This document shows positions 8,805 through 18,165 of a stretch of 64,000 nt of DNA, one piece after another (position 1 is the first letter of the stretch; each line of letters starts with the position of its first letter). A model generated the notes under the pieces. It saw nothing but the letters and a program-made list of their open reading frames with translations. It made no database searches and was not told where the DNA came from. The position numbers and the translations under genes were made by a program. The DNA is from Pseudescherichia sp031998825 (lineage in GTDB: Bacteria; Pseudomonadota; Gammaproteobacteria; Enterobacterales; Enterobacteriaceae): NCBI RefSeq assembly GCF_031998825.1, contig NZ_DAMACX010000022.1, positions 1 to 64,000 on the forward strand, in the 5' to 3' direction.

Positions 8805-9908
8805 TCAGGCAGCCACCTCTGTGCGGTTGCGGCCGCCTTTCTTCGCCTTATAGAGCGCCATATCAGCGGCTTTTAGCCAGTCGCGATAGTGCTCCGTGCC
8901 TGGGGTAAGCGGCGCGAGGCCCACGCTGATTTGCAGCGTCAGATGCGGCGCGCAGGGGAGCCGGATCTCCGCCAGGGTATCGTGGACCCGGCTCATCGCG
9001 GCAAGCGCGCTGTCGACCGGTGTGCCGCTCATGATCACCGCAAACTCGTCGCCGCCAAAGCGCCCGATGATATCGCTCCCGCGCAGGGTCAGCTGCAGAT
9101 GGCGGCTAATGGCGATAATCGCCTCATCCCCCACGTCATGGCCGTAGGTATCGTTAATGGTCTTGAAGTAATCCACATCGATAAGCAGCAGCGTTGCCAT
9201 CCGCTGGTTGCGTCGGCAGCTTTCAAATTCGTTGCGCAGCAAAATTTCCCAGTGCCGCCGGTTATAGACGCCGGTCATGCCGTCGCGGGTGCTCATGATC
9301 CGCAGGCGCTGCTTCTGCCTGGCGAGCCGGGTAAACGTACGAAAGCTAACCCAGGCAAACAGCGGCGGGTAAAGCAAGATAAACGGCAGGCAGAGCCACC
9401 ACTCCAGCGGTGCGCTGGTGAAGGTTATCGCCGTGCCGGTAAGCTGAAGCATCACCAGGCTGGCGCCCAGCAGCAGGACGATGCCAATGCCGAACAGTCG
9501 CGGCCCGCCCATGCCCATCAGCATCAGGCTGACCATCATCACCAACACCGCTGACGGCATGATATTCATCCCCATCACGCCAATCCAGATCCCCGCCAGG
9601 ATTGCATCAATTTTGAGGTTATTGATTTCGGCAGCGTGAGGATCGCTTGAGCGGCTCGCCAGCTGCCAGGCAAGATGCGGCCAGACAAATGACCAGCTTA
9701 AGAGAAATAGCCACCAGCCTCCGGCAACGGGCTGAGAGGTCATCGCGCCGCCTAAGGGGAAAAAGAGGCATCCAAGGCCAAAAATACGCGGCAATCTGAG
9801 TCGCCGTGCAAAAAGCTGGCCAGACAGGAAGTGCTCGTCCTGGCTGGGGGTATCAACCCACTCCTTGTTTACTGCCGTTTTAGAATAAAGATTGTTATCA
9901 TTCATCAT
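8805..9908 (-). CDS. dgcC: DgcC (AdrA) diguanylate cyclase
   Basis: About 367 aa, homologous along its length to E. coli DgcC/AdrA (371 aa), the CsgD-controlled cyclase whose c-di-GMP activates cellulose synthase. The N-terminal half is a membrane-sensor region with several hydrophobic helices (PHLAWQLASRSSDP block conserved). The C-terminal GGDEF domain has an intact GGDEF catalytic motif and an allosteric I-site RGSD five residues before it. The start is one of two adjacent ATG codons (9908 or 9905); no strong ribosome site is visible. It lies next to iraP; the phoA-psiF pair found between them in E. coli is missing. Confidence 0.95.
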   Translation of the reverse strand: MMNDNNLYSKTAVNKEWVDTPSQDEHFLSGQLFARRLRLPRIFGLGCLFFPLGGAMTSQPVAGGWWLFLLSWSFVWPHLAWQLASRSSDPHAAEINNLKIDAILAGIWIGVMGMNIMPSAVLVMMVSLMLMGMGGPRLFGIGIVLLLGASLVMLQLTGTAITFTSAPLEWWLCLPFILLYPPLFAWVSFRTFTRLARQKQRLRIMSTRDGMTGVYNRRHWEILLRNEFESCRRNQRMATLLLIDVDYFKTINDTYGHDVGDEAIIAISRHLQLTLRGSDIIGRFGGDEFAVIMSGTPVDSALAAMSRVHDTLAEIRLPCAPHLTLQISVGLAPLTPGTEHYRDWLKAADMALYKAKKGGRNRTEVAA

Positions 9909-9997
9909 TATTGGGAATATTCTGAAACATTTCCCAAAATTATAGAGAGGCGCGGCGGGGAGAAAGTATGATATTTCGGGTGAGAGGAAGATCACAC

Positions 9998-10024
9998 TCA
10001 CCCGATAGGGCTACGCTTACCGGG
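9998..10024. repeat. REP-like sequence between dgcC and iraP
   Basis: CACCCGATAGGGCTACGCTTACCGGGA resembles an imperfect REP unit (CCCGATNNGGCTACGCTTACCGGG). It overlaps the last codons of iraP (stop at 10017-10019). Confidence 0.45.
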
Positions 10025-10280
10025 AGCGTGGGTGGTGCAGAAGCTTGTTGAGGTACTGCTGCAGCAGCTCGGTATCCTGGCGAGGAACCTGTGAGTCAGG
10101 GCTGACCGCTTCCAGCGCCCCTTCAATACTTTGAATTAATGCCAGTTGCTCCGGCTGTGCCATATGACGCAGCAGAGCGGTAACCACAATCTCCAGCGCC
10201 TCCACCTGCGCAACCAGCTCCTTTGACTCTTCTTCCTTTTCCGCCAGCTTAACCAGCAGCTCTGCAATCAGGTTTTTCAT
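10017..10280 (-). CDS. iraP: IraP anti-adaptor protein
   Basis: 87 aa, matching E. coli IraP (86 aa) with the same MKNLIAELL.KLA.KEEESKEL start and DTELLQQYLNKLLHHPR end. IraP binds the response regulator RssB and so protects RpoS from ClpXP degradation during phosphate starvation. The predicted structure is a coiled coil over the first 45 residues. It is upstream of dgcC in the same direction, about 100 bp away. Confidence 0.95.
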   Translation of the reverse strand: MKNLIAELLVKLAEKEEESKELVAQVEALEIVVTALLRHMAQPEQLALIQSIEGALEAVSPDSQVPRQDTELLQQYLNKLLHHPRSR

Positions 10281-10364
10281 CGCGTACTATCCCCATACAC
10301 AATTTTTTAAAGTTTTCACCCAAATTTATCATGGCACGTAATGTAAAAATAACATTATTAACCG

Positions 10365-11585
10365 CTATTTTTGCGTCACACCGGCGGCAGCCCGACGGGT
10401 CTGCCTGAGAACGAAGGCCAGCTGCCAGATGTTTATCAGCACCACTACGGCGGTGGCGATAAATACCCAGCGGAAACCCGCCATCGCGGAGATGCTGGCC
10501 CCCATCAACGGTCCGGCGACGTTACCCAAATACATAAACGACTGGTTGTAGCCAAAGATACGGCCGGTCACCTGGTCACTGGAGTATTTCAACAGCAGCG
10601 TCTGCACCGCGGGCAGCATTGCGCCATCGGCAAACCCCAGCATGAAGCGTAAGATACCGAGCTGCAGCGGCGTGGTCACGAACGACATGGCAAAAAAGAG
10701 CGCCACCGCGCAGATTAACGTAGCCATCAGGATCCGCGCTGTGCCTATCCGGTCGCCGAGCTTGCCGAGACGGGGGGCCGACATCAGCGCCGAGACGCCC
10801 GGCACGGCGGCGATCATGCCGCTGAGAAAGGCGATATTGCTGCTATCCGGGGCCAGCGACTGGACGAACAGCGCCAGAATCGGCCCTACCGAGCCGTTAC
10901 AGAGCTGGATCACCATGGTGGTTAAAAACAGGCTCAATATGAGCTTTGGATAGGGCAGACTGGCAAATACCGCCTTGCCGGTCAGGCGCTGCGCCTTGCT
11001 GACTTTGGGCCGACCGCCCTCTTTAATCAGGAAAAGGGTCACCAGAAAGCTGACCATCAGTAGCGTGGCGGTGATGAAAAACACCGCCCGCAGGCCAACG
11101 TGATCGGCAAGAAAGCCCCCCAGCAGCGGGCCGCCGATGACGCCGCTGATCTGCGCCGTGGAGAGCGTGCTGAGCGCCCAGCCGCTGCGCTCGCGTGGCA
11201 CCTGCGAGGCCACCAGCGCCATCGCGTTAGGAATATAGCCGGAGGTCAGCCCCATGATTGCCCGCAGAAACAGCAGCTGCCAGACGTTAGTGGCAAAGGC
11301 CTGCAGCAGAATGGCGATAGCCATCCCCAGCGAGGCGCGGAGCAGCATCAGCTTACGCCCCTTGCGATCGGCAAGGCTTCCCCACATCGGCGAGACGATG
11401 GCCGATACTAAAAAAGTCACGCTAAAGGTCAGCCCGGACCAGATCGACAGCGCCTCGTGCGAGGTCACGCCCATCTCGGCAATATAGAGCGGCAAGAACG
11501 GTAAAATCTGGCTGATCGCAAGGCCGGTAAAGAAGCAGCCAAACCATACCGAAATAAGATTAACCTTCCAGGATTCCATAAGCAT
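10365..11585 (-). CDS. MdtG-like MFS drug efflux transporter
   Basis: About 406 aa with 12 predicted membrane helices. It resembles E. coli MdtG (YceE) throughout: motif A GSLADRKGRKLMLLR after helix 2, RSGWALSTLSTAQISGVIGGP, SAPRLGKLGDRIG and GILRFMLGFADGAMLPAVQTLL. MdtG exports fosfomycin and deoxycholate when overexpressed; the substrate here is unknown. The sequence is divergent enough that it is better called an MdtG paralogue. Start ambiguous between ATG at 11585 and 11579. It sits between iraP and an extensin-family gene, a position where E. coli has no transporter. Confidence 0.85.
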   Translation of the reverse strand: MLMESWKVNLISVWFGCFFTGLAISQILPFLPLYIAEMGVTSHEALSIWSGLTFSVTFLVSAIVSPMWGSLADRKGRKLMLLRASLGMAIAILLQAFATNVWQLLFLRAIMGLTSGYIPNAMALVASQVPRERSGWALSTLSTAQISGVIGGPLLGGFLADHVGLRAVFFITATLLMVSFLVTLFLIKEGGRPKVSKAQRLTGKAVFASLPYPKLILSLFLTTMVIQLCNGSVGPILALFVQSLAPDSSNIAFLSGMIAAVPGVSALMSAPRLGKLGDRIGTARILMATLICAVALFFAMSFVTTPLQLGILRFMLGFADGAMLPAVQTLLLKYSSDQVTGRIFGYNQSFMYLGNVAGPLMGASISAMAGFRWVFIATAVVVLINIWQLAFVLRQTRRAAAGVTQK

Positions 11586-11642
11586 CTGCAATTATTCAGG
11601 TTTTAACAGCAGGCTCCAGCATAGCATAACTGTGAATTATGC

Positions 11643-12326
11643 TTAGCGGCATAATCCATACCCGCGCATCCCAAGGTGAAAATGGTTGGCATGGGCGGCA
11701 TTATACTCCGGGCCTAAGCCGTTGCCGTAGTAGCCGCAGCTGGCGCTGAGCATCGCCCGCAGCCAGGGCTGAGTTTTATCCTGCTTCCAGCCGCGCAGCA
11801 CCGTTACCTGCTGCCCGTTCGCCAGGCGAAAACCGCTGATGTCCAGCGCCTCGGCGGTGGCGTGCTCGCTCAGCCGGGCGTTAGCACGATGGTAAATGTT
11901 GCGACAGGCGTAGCTGCCAAGATGATCGATGCGCACCAGCTCGCTGGACATGTAGCGCTCGGTCAGCGGCCGGGCCTGCTGTTGCACAAAGAGCGCCGAG
12001 CTAAGCGCCAGCGGGCAGGAGGCGAGAAAGCTACTGCTGAGTTTTACCGGACCAAAATCCCGGACCCGTACGGTGTTGGTCAGCGGACAGGTGCCAGTGC
12101 TGTCGGCGACCGGCCGGGAAGCAATCAGCCTCTTTTGGTTGGCCTCCACCAGCAGAGCGTCACACTGCTCGGGCGTCAGCCGCTTAAGCTTAAACTGGGT
12201 GATGCGGCCCGGCGGATCGTCGAGACGCAGCGGTACAAACGGATTGTAGTACGAAGGCAGGTGGCGATAGCCTACCACCCCTGCCCCCACGATAAGCAAA
12301 AAAACGATCGCTCCTGTCCCTCTCAC
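11643..12326 (-). CDS. Extensin-like C-terminal domain protein
   Basis: 227 aa from a GTG start with a GGGGAG ribosome site. An N-terminal hydrophobic segment (residues 6-20) suggests membrane anchoring or export. The remainder matches the extensin-like C-terminal family (PF06904), a bacterial group related to D-Ala-D-Ala metallopeptidase-like folds. Conserved features include RIDHLGSYACRNIY, HATAEALDISGF and the terminal HANHFHLGMRGYG. The His/Asp pattern fits a zinc site. A role in envelope remodelling is inferred. Divergent from ddlA. Confidence 0.8.
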   Translation of the reverse strand: MRGTGAIVFLLIVGAGVVGYRHLPSYYNPFVPLRLDDPPGRITQFKLKRLTPEQCDALLVEANQKRLIASRPVADSTGTCPLTNTVRVRDFGPVKLSSSFLASCPLALSSALFVQQQARPLTERYMSSELVRIDHLGSYACRNIYHRANARLSEHATAEALDISGFRLANGQQVTVLRGWKQDKTQPWLRAMLSASCGYYGNGLGPEYNAAHANHFHLGMRGYGLCR

Positions 12327-12431
12327 GCGCTCCCCCTTTAATTACCTAAAAACATTATGGCAGAAGGCCGCGAAACACGCGTTTTGCCGTGGTAAGGTAT
12401 CTTTTTTCGAGCAATAAGAGTGGATGTGGTG

Positions 12432-13529
12432 ATGGCAAAAATGCGGGTAGGGATCGTCTTTGGTGGTAAATCGGCGGAGCATGAGGTGTCGCTCCAGTCG
12501 GCAAAAAATATTGTTGATGCTATTGATAAACGCCGTTTCGAGGTGGTGCTGCTGGGAATCGATAAGCAGGGTCAATGGCACATCAACGACGCGGCTAACT
12601 ATTTACAGAACGCCAGCGATCCGGCCCGTATCGCATTAAATCCCTCTGCGATTAGCGTCGCACATATTCCAGGGAGGGAGACGGCGCAGCTTATCAACGC
12701 CGAGAGCGGCGCGGCGCTACCCGCAGTAGATGTGATCTTCCCTATCGTCCACGGCACGCTGGGCGAAGATGGCTCCCTGCAGGGGATGCTGCGAATGGCA
12801 AATCTGCCGTTCGTGGGTTCCGGCGTGCTTGGCTCGGCGGCCTGTATGGATAAGGACGTCACCAAGCGCCTGCTGCGCGACGCCGGGCTGAAGATTGCCC
12901 CCTTTATCACCCTTACCCGCGCTAACCGTCAGCGACTCTCTTTTGCTGACGTACGGGCGCAGCTGGGCCTGCCGCTGTTTGTTAAACCGGCCAACCAGGG
13001 ATCGTCGGTAGGCGTTAGCAAGGTGAGCAGTGAGGCGCAGTACCATGCCGCCGTCGATCTCGCCTTTGCGTTCGACCATAAGGTGGTAGTGGAGACCGGC
13101 ATTAAGGGGCGGGAAATTGAGTGTGCCGTACTGGGGAACGATAACCCGCAGGCTAGCACCTGCGGCGAGATCGTGCTCAACAGCGAGTTCTACGCCTACG
13201 ACACTAAATACATCGATGACAACGGTGCACAGGTAGTGATCCCGGCGGCGATCGACCCTGCGGTGAACGAGGCTATTCGCCAGACCGCCATCGCCGCCTA
13301 CGAGACGCTGGGATGTGCAGGCATGGCGCGGGTAGACGTCTTCCTGACCGAAGAGAACGATATCATTATCAATGAGATCAACACCCTGCCCGGATTTACC
13401 AATATCAGCATGTATCCCAAGCTGTGGCAGGCCAGCGGCCTCGGCTATACCGATCTGATTAGCCGCCTGATCGATCTGGCGTTAGCGCGCCATCAGGCCG
13501 ATAGCGCCCTGAAAAGTACGATGGCTTAA
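12432..13529 (+). CDS. ddlA: DdlA D-alanine--D-alanine ligase A
   Basis: 365 aa (E. coli DdlA 364). This ATP-grasp enzyme joins two D-Ala for peptidoglycan. Visible motifs are GGKSAEHEVSLQSAKNI, HGTLGEDGSLQG, the ATP-binding KPANQGSSVGVSKV and the metal-binding INEINTLPGFTNISMYPKLW. ATG 12432 (MAKMRVGIVFGG) fits homology better than the ATG four codons upstream. The stop overlaps the stop of convergent yaiZ by a few bases. Confidence 0.97.
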   Translation: MAKMRVGIVFGGKSAEHEVSLQSAKNIVDAIDKRRFEVVLLGIDKQGQWHINDAANYLQNASDPARIALNPSAISVAHIPGRETAQLINAESGAALPAVDVIFPIVHGTLGEDGSLQGMLRMANLPFVGSGVLGSAACMDKDVTKRLLRDAGLKIAPFITLTRANRQRLSFADVRAQLGLPLFVKPANQGSSVGVSKVSSEAQYHAAVDLAFAFDHKVVVETGIKGREIECAVLGNDNPQASTCGEIVLNSEFYAYDTKYIDDNGAQVVIPAAIDPAVNEAIRQTAIAAYETLGCAGMARVDVFLTEENDIIINEINTLPGFTNISMYPKLWQASGLGYTDLISRLIDLALARHQADSALKSTMA

Positions 13530-13747
13530 TCCTGCGGATCTGCCGCTGTCTCCTCCTCGGGACGGCGGCGAATAATCAGCCCCGCCAGCCAGAAGCTAAT
13601 AACCCAGGTCACCAGGCCGACCGCGTAAGTTTGCCAGCCCTTCGCCTCAAACCCCAGCAGTCCAACCACGCCGTTAAGAATAAAGATCAGCCCGATAGCA
13701 AAAGCATAGTAGTGCCAGTCACGGCGGATTTTGGCAGGCAGTTTCAT
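13526..13747 (-). CDS. yaiZ: YaiZ inner membrane protein (DUF2754)
   Basis: 73 aa, nearly identical to E. coli YaiZ (70 aa) over RRDWHYYAFAIGLIFILNG and GWQTYAVGLVTWVISFWLAG. Two predicted membrane helices; function unknown. Start at 13747 by homology. It is tail-to-tail with ddlA with overlapping stops, as in E. coli. Confidence 0.93.
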   Translation of the reverse strand: MKLPAKIRRDWHYYAFAIGLIFILNGVVGLLGFEAKGWQTYAVGLVTWVISFWLAGLIIRRRPEEETAADPQD

Positions 13748-14002
13748 AGCAACTCCGGTAGAGAAAAACAGCATCCGAGCATATTACCCACCGCAAGCCC
13801 CTGACGCATGCGGAAAATCCGAAATCGTTAATAAAACGCAACAAAAGTCATGATTTTGTGACTGGAGATGTAAAACCTTAAATGGGGCTAATAATAATGC
13901 GTAAATTGTCACCAATCTGATATTGACAATCGTTGTGACCTGTCAAAATCAACGTGAATTACTGGTGCATTGCCAGCTCAATAACGCGTATCGGAGGTCA
14001 CT

Positions 14003-14302
14003 ATGGCAGAATTTATGATGTCGAAGCCCTTTGCCAACGAGAAGAGACGAGACGCCTCCATGCCGGGCAATATCGCTTATGCGGTCTTCGTGCTGCTCTG
14101 CTTCTGGGCAGGTGCGCAACTGCTAAACGCGCTGATCCACGCCCCGGGTGTGTTTGAGAATTTTATGCAGATGCAGGAGAGCAATCGGCCACACATCGAT
14201 ATGGGAATCGGCGTGGGCACGATTTTTGGTCTGGTTCCGTTTCTCATTGGCAGCGCCCTGCTCGGCGTAATCGCCCTGCTGCTGCGCTGGCGTCACTATT
14301 AA
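14003..14302 (+). CDS. yaiY: YaiY inner membrane protein (DUF2755)
   Basis: 99 aa, homologous to E. coli YaiY (102 aa): PGNIAYAVFVLLCFWAGAQLLN and GVGTIFGLVPFLIG are conserved. Two membrane helices; function unknown. GGAGGT ribosome site just before ATG 14003. Upstream 228 bp between yaiZ and yaiY contain repeated TTGTCA/TTGACA-type sequences (13903-13950) that may be promoter or operator elements, not resolved further. Confidence 0.93.
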   Translation: MAEFMMSKPFANEKRRDASMPGNIAYAVFVLLCFWAGAQLLNALIHAPGVFENFMQMQESNRPHIDMGIGVGTIFGLVPFLIGSALLGVIALLLRWRHY

Positions 14303-14336
14303 CGTGACGCCGTAAGTAAATTAATTCGCTTGCATA

Positions 14337-15425
14337 CTAATTTGCTTGCATACAGCGCGCCCGACGATCGTCCACGCGCTTCGCAAACCAGGCTGTTGTC
14401 AGGTTGCGGGTGATCTTCGGGCTCTCAAGCTGAATGCCCGGCAGCAGCGCTTTCGGTAGCGTTTTCCCGCTTTTCTTCTCCGCCAGTCGATAGACCCCTT
14501 TGTAGAGTTCGGTCTCCTCAAAATCCTGACGATCGCCCCGCTCCAGCTGGTCACGGATCTCGGCGTCGCTGAGTCCCAGCGCCGGTCCCAGCTTGCGAAC
14601 TGCCCGCTCTGTGCTGCCCGCTTCACGGCTACCGTAGAGGATCACATCCCCGTCCAGCGCCAGCTTCACGCCGCTGGCCTTGCTGACCGCGCTCTGGAAG
14701 GCAGCGTTGCGGCTGGCGTACCAGCCAGCGTTGAAGTCGGCAAAGCGGTAAAGCGGCTCGCTGTAGTTGGCCGGGTAGTTAAGCAGGTGATAAGTTCCGA
14801 ACCAGAGACCACCGCGCCGGGAGAAGACCTCCTGACGCACGGTGCCCTCCATCTTCCACGGGTAGCCCCGGGTGTGCTGCTCGGCAAAGGCGATGCTGAC
14901 CTGCATCGGCCCGCCAGTGTGCACCGGATTGAGAGAGCCAAACAGCGTCTGCCCCAGCGGAACGATATTGATCAGGTCGTCAAAAATCGCGCTAAGCTGC
15001 TTCTCGGTTTTGACGTTATCGAGCCGCTCAGCGTAGCTTTTGCCATTGGGCGAAGGGACCTTCAGCGCAGTACGCACCACAAAAGCAGGAATGTGCAGCC
15101 GCCCGGCGCGCTTCTCAATCTCCTGCCAGGCGATCTTGTTTAGCCCCGGCACGGCAGGATCGGCCTGATAGTTTGACTCCTGCTGCGCCACCGCCAGCAC
15201 AGAGCAGACGTTCTCCCGCGTCGGCGCAAGGGATTGGCTCTTAAAGGTGGTGGCAAGATCCTCTGCCCAGGCGTCACGATCCTTTACGCTGGCGGGGATC
15301 TTCTGCCGCACCAGCTTCGCCACGTCGATCGCCTTCTCGCCCTCTTTGAGCGGCGGCGGGCGCGAGGTGCTACAGCCGACGAGGATCAGTCCCGCCAGCA
15401 GGGTTAAACTGCGTGATGCTTGCAT
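14337..15425 (-). CDS. yaiW: YaiW surface-exposed outer-membrane lipoprotein
   Basis: 362 aa from the ATG at 15425, chosen because GGAG lies upstream; an ATG at 15440 overlapping the sbmA stop would add five residues. Signal peptide with lipobox LILVGC (Cys18). It is highly similar to E. coli YaiW (364 aa), co-transcribed with sbmA and linked to uptake of the peptide Bac7. Conserved blocks include ENVCSVLAVAQQESNYQADPAVPGL and FSRRGGLWFGTYHLLNYPA. Downstream partner of sbmA. Confidence 0.94.
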   Translation of the reverse strand: MQASRSLTLLAGLILVGCSTSRPPPLKEGEKAIDVAKLVRQKIPASVKDRDAWAEDLATTFKSQSLAPTRENVCSVLAVAQQESNYQADPAVPGLNKIAWQEIEKRAGRLHIPAFVVRTALKVPSPNGKSYAERLDNVKTEKQLSAIFDDLINIVPLGQTLFGSLNPVHTGGPMQVSIAFAEQHTRGYPWKMEGTVRQEVFSRRGGLWFGTYHLLNYPANYSEPLYRFADFNAGWYASRNAAFQSAVSKASGVKLALDGDVILYGSREAGSTERAVRKLGPALGLSDAEIRDQLERGDRQDFEETELYKGVYRLAEKKSGKTLPKALLPGIQLESPKITRNLTTAWFAKRVDDRRARCMQAN

Positions 15426-15439
15426 AGCCGCTCCGGTCA

Positions 15440-16660
15440 TTAGCTGAGTGAGGTTGTCGCGTGTACGACATCCTCGCCGTCAAGTTCACGCTCAAAGGTA
15501 CGTAAACGCTTATAGATAGACATCAGTTCCACCAGCGTGGTCCAGGAGTTGATCAGATACTGGAACGAGCTGCGTACCTGGTCGAAAACGTTGGTGATCT
15601 GGGTCATCAGGCCGAGCGTAATCGTACCGGCAACCATCGACGGAAACAGCAGGAACAGGCCGAAAACGTTGTCGATTTGCAGATAGAAAATGCGCGCAAT
15701 GTTGAAGTACATGTAGTGGAAGTAGAGGCGGAAATAGTTCCGCCGCACCGCGCCAAACAGCTCGCGCACGGTGGGCGGCGAGGCGCGCTCAGGATCGTCC
15801 TCACCGTAGACCAGCTCTTTACGGTAGGCTGCTTCGACGCGCTGGTTCTTAAACTCCAGCCCCGGCAGCTTGATGCCCACCACTGCCAGCAGGCCGGTAC
15901 CGACCAGCGACCAGAGGATGGCGGCGATCACCAGCCCGTAGGGAACGTGACCGACGATCGGCAGCTCCGGTACGTGCGGCGACAGGGCCACAAGAATTGG
16001 CAGAAACGCAATCAGCTTCATTATCGCATTGAGCAGGCTGACCCCCATATCCTCCAGCGTCGAGGAGAAACGCATGGTGTCCTCCTGCACACGCTGGGCC
16101 GCGCCCTCGATATGGCGCAGGCGGTGCCAGTTGGCCATATAGTATTCGTTCATCGCCGTACGCCAGCGGAAGACGTAGTGGCTGACGAAAAAGTTATTCA
16201 ACACCGCGACTAAGACCGCAATCATCGCGATGCCAAGAAACACGCCTGTTTCACGATAGAACTGGCCGATGGCTACCTTGTGCGGCGCGCTGAGGGCACG
16301 CTGGATCAGATCGTAAAACGGCGCGTACCAGGCGTTGATTGCCACGCTGACCTCGACCATAAACCAAGTGACAAAGATAATCAGCGCGGTGCCGAGAATT
16401 GACCAGCGCTGCCAGCGGTGTGGGGCGTAGGTAAACCAGAACAGGGCAAACGCGGCTACGCAGAGGGCGTAATAGGCGTAGAAGATCAGGTAGCTGCCAG
16501 ACCAGAAGCGCGACGCGCCTATCGGGGTCTCTTTAGCGGCTCCGAAAATACGGGTTAACCACTCTCCGCCGCCCGCCTGCCAGAAGATGACGGCGATCAG
16601 CGACCACAGGATCGCCGAGAGCAAAAACGGCCCCGGCTTGGGGAAAAAAGATTTAAACAT
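15440..16660 (-). CDS. sbmA: SbmA peptide antibiotic transporter
   Basis: 406 aa, the E. coli length. SbmA is a homodimeric proton-driven inner-membrane importer of microcins B17 and J25, bleomycin and proline-rich peptides; it resembles the membrane part of ABC transporters but lacks an ATPase domain, as here. Several membrane helices, with conserved NAWYAPFYDLIQ, HYVFRWRTAMNEYYM and QITNVFDQVRSSFQYLINSW. AGGAG ribosome site before ATG 16660. Followed at once by yaiW. Confidence 0.97.
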   Translation of the reverse strand: MFKSFFPKPGPFLLSAILWSLIAVIFWQAGGGEWLTRIFGAAKETPIGASRFWSGSYLIFYAYYALCVAAFALFWFTYAPHRWQRWSILGTALIIFVTWFMVEVSVAINAWYAPFYDLIQRALSAPHKVAIGQFYRETGVFLGIAMIAVLVAVLNNFFVSHYVFRWRTAMNEYYMANWHRLRHIEGAAQRVQEDTMRFSSTLEDMGVSLLNAIMKLIAFLPILVALSPHVPELPIVGHVPYGLVIAAILWSLVGTGLLAVVGIKLPGLEFKNQRVEAAYRKELVYGEDDPERASPPTVRELFGAVRRNYFRLYFHYMYFNIARIFYLQIDNVFGLFLLFPSMVAGTITLGLMTQITNVFDQVRSSFQYLINSWTTLVELMSIYKRLRTFERELDGEDVVHATTSLS

Positions 16661-16898
16661 GAAATACTCCTGCGACGGCTCACTCTTATTGTGTCGTTAA
16701 TTCGCTGTGGGTATGAAAATACCGAAGCCAGTGAGATTACCACAAGCGCTTCATGTCAAAAGAAGACATTGTGTTGCAGGAAAAAAGCGTCTGTTTACCC
16801 GGCGTTACGCTTGACCGCAAAATAAAGCGCTTTTCCGGGCTTTGCATCGCGCCGGTAAGTAGTATAAATACGCTCTATCTCTTTAACTTTTTTGATGG

Positions 16899-18065
16899 AT
16901 GCTGTCGTTGAAACGTTGCCTGCTCTTATCCACCCTGTTGTGCGCCCTGACCTTTTCATCAGTAAATGCGGCACAGACCTCCCCCGACCCGGAGTTTGCA
17001 TCCGACGTTGTCGATCGCTATGCCAACCATATCTTCTACGGCAGCGGCGCAACCGGTATGGCGATGGTGGCGATCGACGGCAACCAGCGCGTGTTCCGCA
17101 GCTTCGGTGAAACGCGTCCAGGCAATAACGTGCGTCCCCAGCTCGACTCGCTGGTCCGCATTGCCTCTATCTCCAAGCTGATGACCAGCGAGATGCTGGT
17201 GAAGCTGCTCGATCAGGGCGTCGTAAAGCTCAACGATCCGCTCAGTAAGTATGCCCCTCCCGGCGCACGGGTGCCGAGCTGGCAGGGATCGCCTATCACG
17301 CTGGTGAACCTGGCGACCCACACCAGCGCCCTGCCCCGCGAACAGCCCGGCGGCGCGGCCCACCGCTCGGTCTTTACATGGCCAACCCGTCAGCAGCGCT
17401 GGAACTGGCTCTCGACCGCGACGCTGAAAACCGCCCCCGGCTCGCAGGCGGCTTATTCAAATCTCGCCTTTGACCTGCTGGCGGATGCGCTGGCCAACGC
17501 CGCCGGTAAGCCTTACGCCCAGCTGTTTGACGAGCAGATCGCCCGCCCGCTGGGGATGAAGGACACCACCTTTACCCCCTCGCCGGATCAGTGCCGTCGC
17601 CTGATGGTGGCAGAGAAAGGGGCTAGCCCCTGCGACAACACCCTGGCGGCCATCGGCAGCGGCGGGGTCTACTCCACGCCGGGAGATATGATGCGCTGGA
17701 TGCAGCAGTTCCTCTCATCAGATTTTTACGCTCGCAGCAACCAGGCCGATCGGATGCAGACCCTTATTTACCAGCGTAATCAGCTGACCCGCGTGGTGGG
17801 CATGGACGTGCCGGGTAAAGCCGACGCGCTGGGACTAGGCTGGGTCTACATGTCACCAAAAGAGGGCCGACCGGGGATCATTCAAAAAACCGGCGGCGGC
17901 GGCGGATTTATTACCTATATGGCGATGATCCCGAAGAGCAACGTCGGCGTGTTCGTGGTGGTGACCCGTTCGCCCCTGACCCGCTTTAAAAACATGAGCG
18001 ATGGGGTTAACGACCTGGTCACCGAGCTGAGCGGCAACCGGCCGCAGATCGTTCCCGCCTCCTGA
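16899..18065 (+). CDS. ampH: AmpH D-alanyl-D-alanine carboxypeptidase/endopeptidase
   Basis: 388 aa (E. coli AmpH 385). Periplasmic class C beta-lactamase-like penicillin-binding protein that trims peptidoglycan peptides. Signal peptide covers about 25 residues. Catalytic SxxK is SISK (in RIASISKLMT), the YxN motif is YSN, and the third motif is KTGGGG. The ATG at 16899 is used; a TTG three codons later would match the E. coli start (LKR for MKR) and is an alternative. Divergent from sbmA, as in E. coli. Confidence 0.96.
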   Translation: MLSLKRCLLLSTLLCALTFSSVNAAQTSPDPEFASDVVDRYANHIFYGSGATGMAMVAIDGNQRVFRSFGETRPGNNVRPQLDSLVRIASISKLMTSEMLVKLLDQGVVKLNDPLSKYAPPGARVPSWQGSPITLVNLATHTSALPREQPGGAAHRSVFTWPTRQQRWNWLSTATLKTAPGSQAAYSNLAFDLLADALANAAGKPYAQLFDEQIARPLGMKDTTFTPSPDQCRRLMVAEKGASPCDNTLAAIGSGGVYSTPGDMMRWMQQFLSSDFYARSNQADRMQTLIYQRNQLTRVVGMDVPGKADALGLGWVYMSPKEGRPGIIQKTGGGGGFITYMAMIPKSNVGVFVVVTRSPLTRFKNMSDGVNDLVTELSGNRPQIVPAS

Positions 18066-18078
18066 TCCTCTCTCCGCT

Positions 18079-18116
18079 CCGGGGTGGTTAACGCCTGTTT
18101 TGGCGAAACACCCCGG
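18079..18116. terminator. Hairpin between ampH and hemB
   Basis: Outer stem CCGGGGTG / CACCCCGG and inner stem CGCC / GGCG form a two-part hairpin shortly after the ampH stop. No T tract follows. A TATAAT hexamer at 18129-18134 behind it is the likely hemB -10 element. Confidence 0.45.
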
Positions 18117-18165
18117 GGTTGATTGGGTTATAATAGTCCTCTGATTCACCAACCTCAGGCATACC

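Noticed and set aside
10365..11585. Considered as araJ, which neighbours mak in E. coli
   Set aside because: Motifs and overall similarity are to MdtG, and the position beside iraP is not that of araJ.
13775..14002. Repeated TTGTCA/TTGACA/TGTCAA elements upstream of yaiY as an operator array
   Set aside because: The spacing is irregular and the arms do not form a consistent dyad. Promoter elements are likely, but nothing specific can be assigned.
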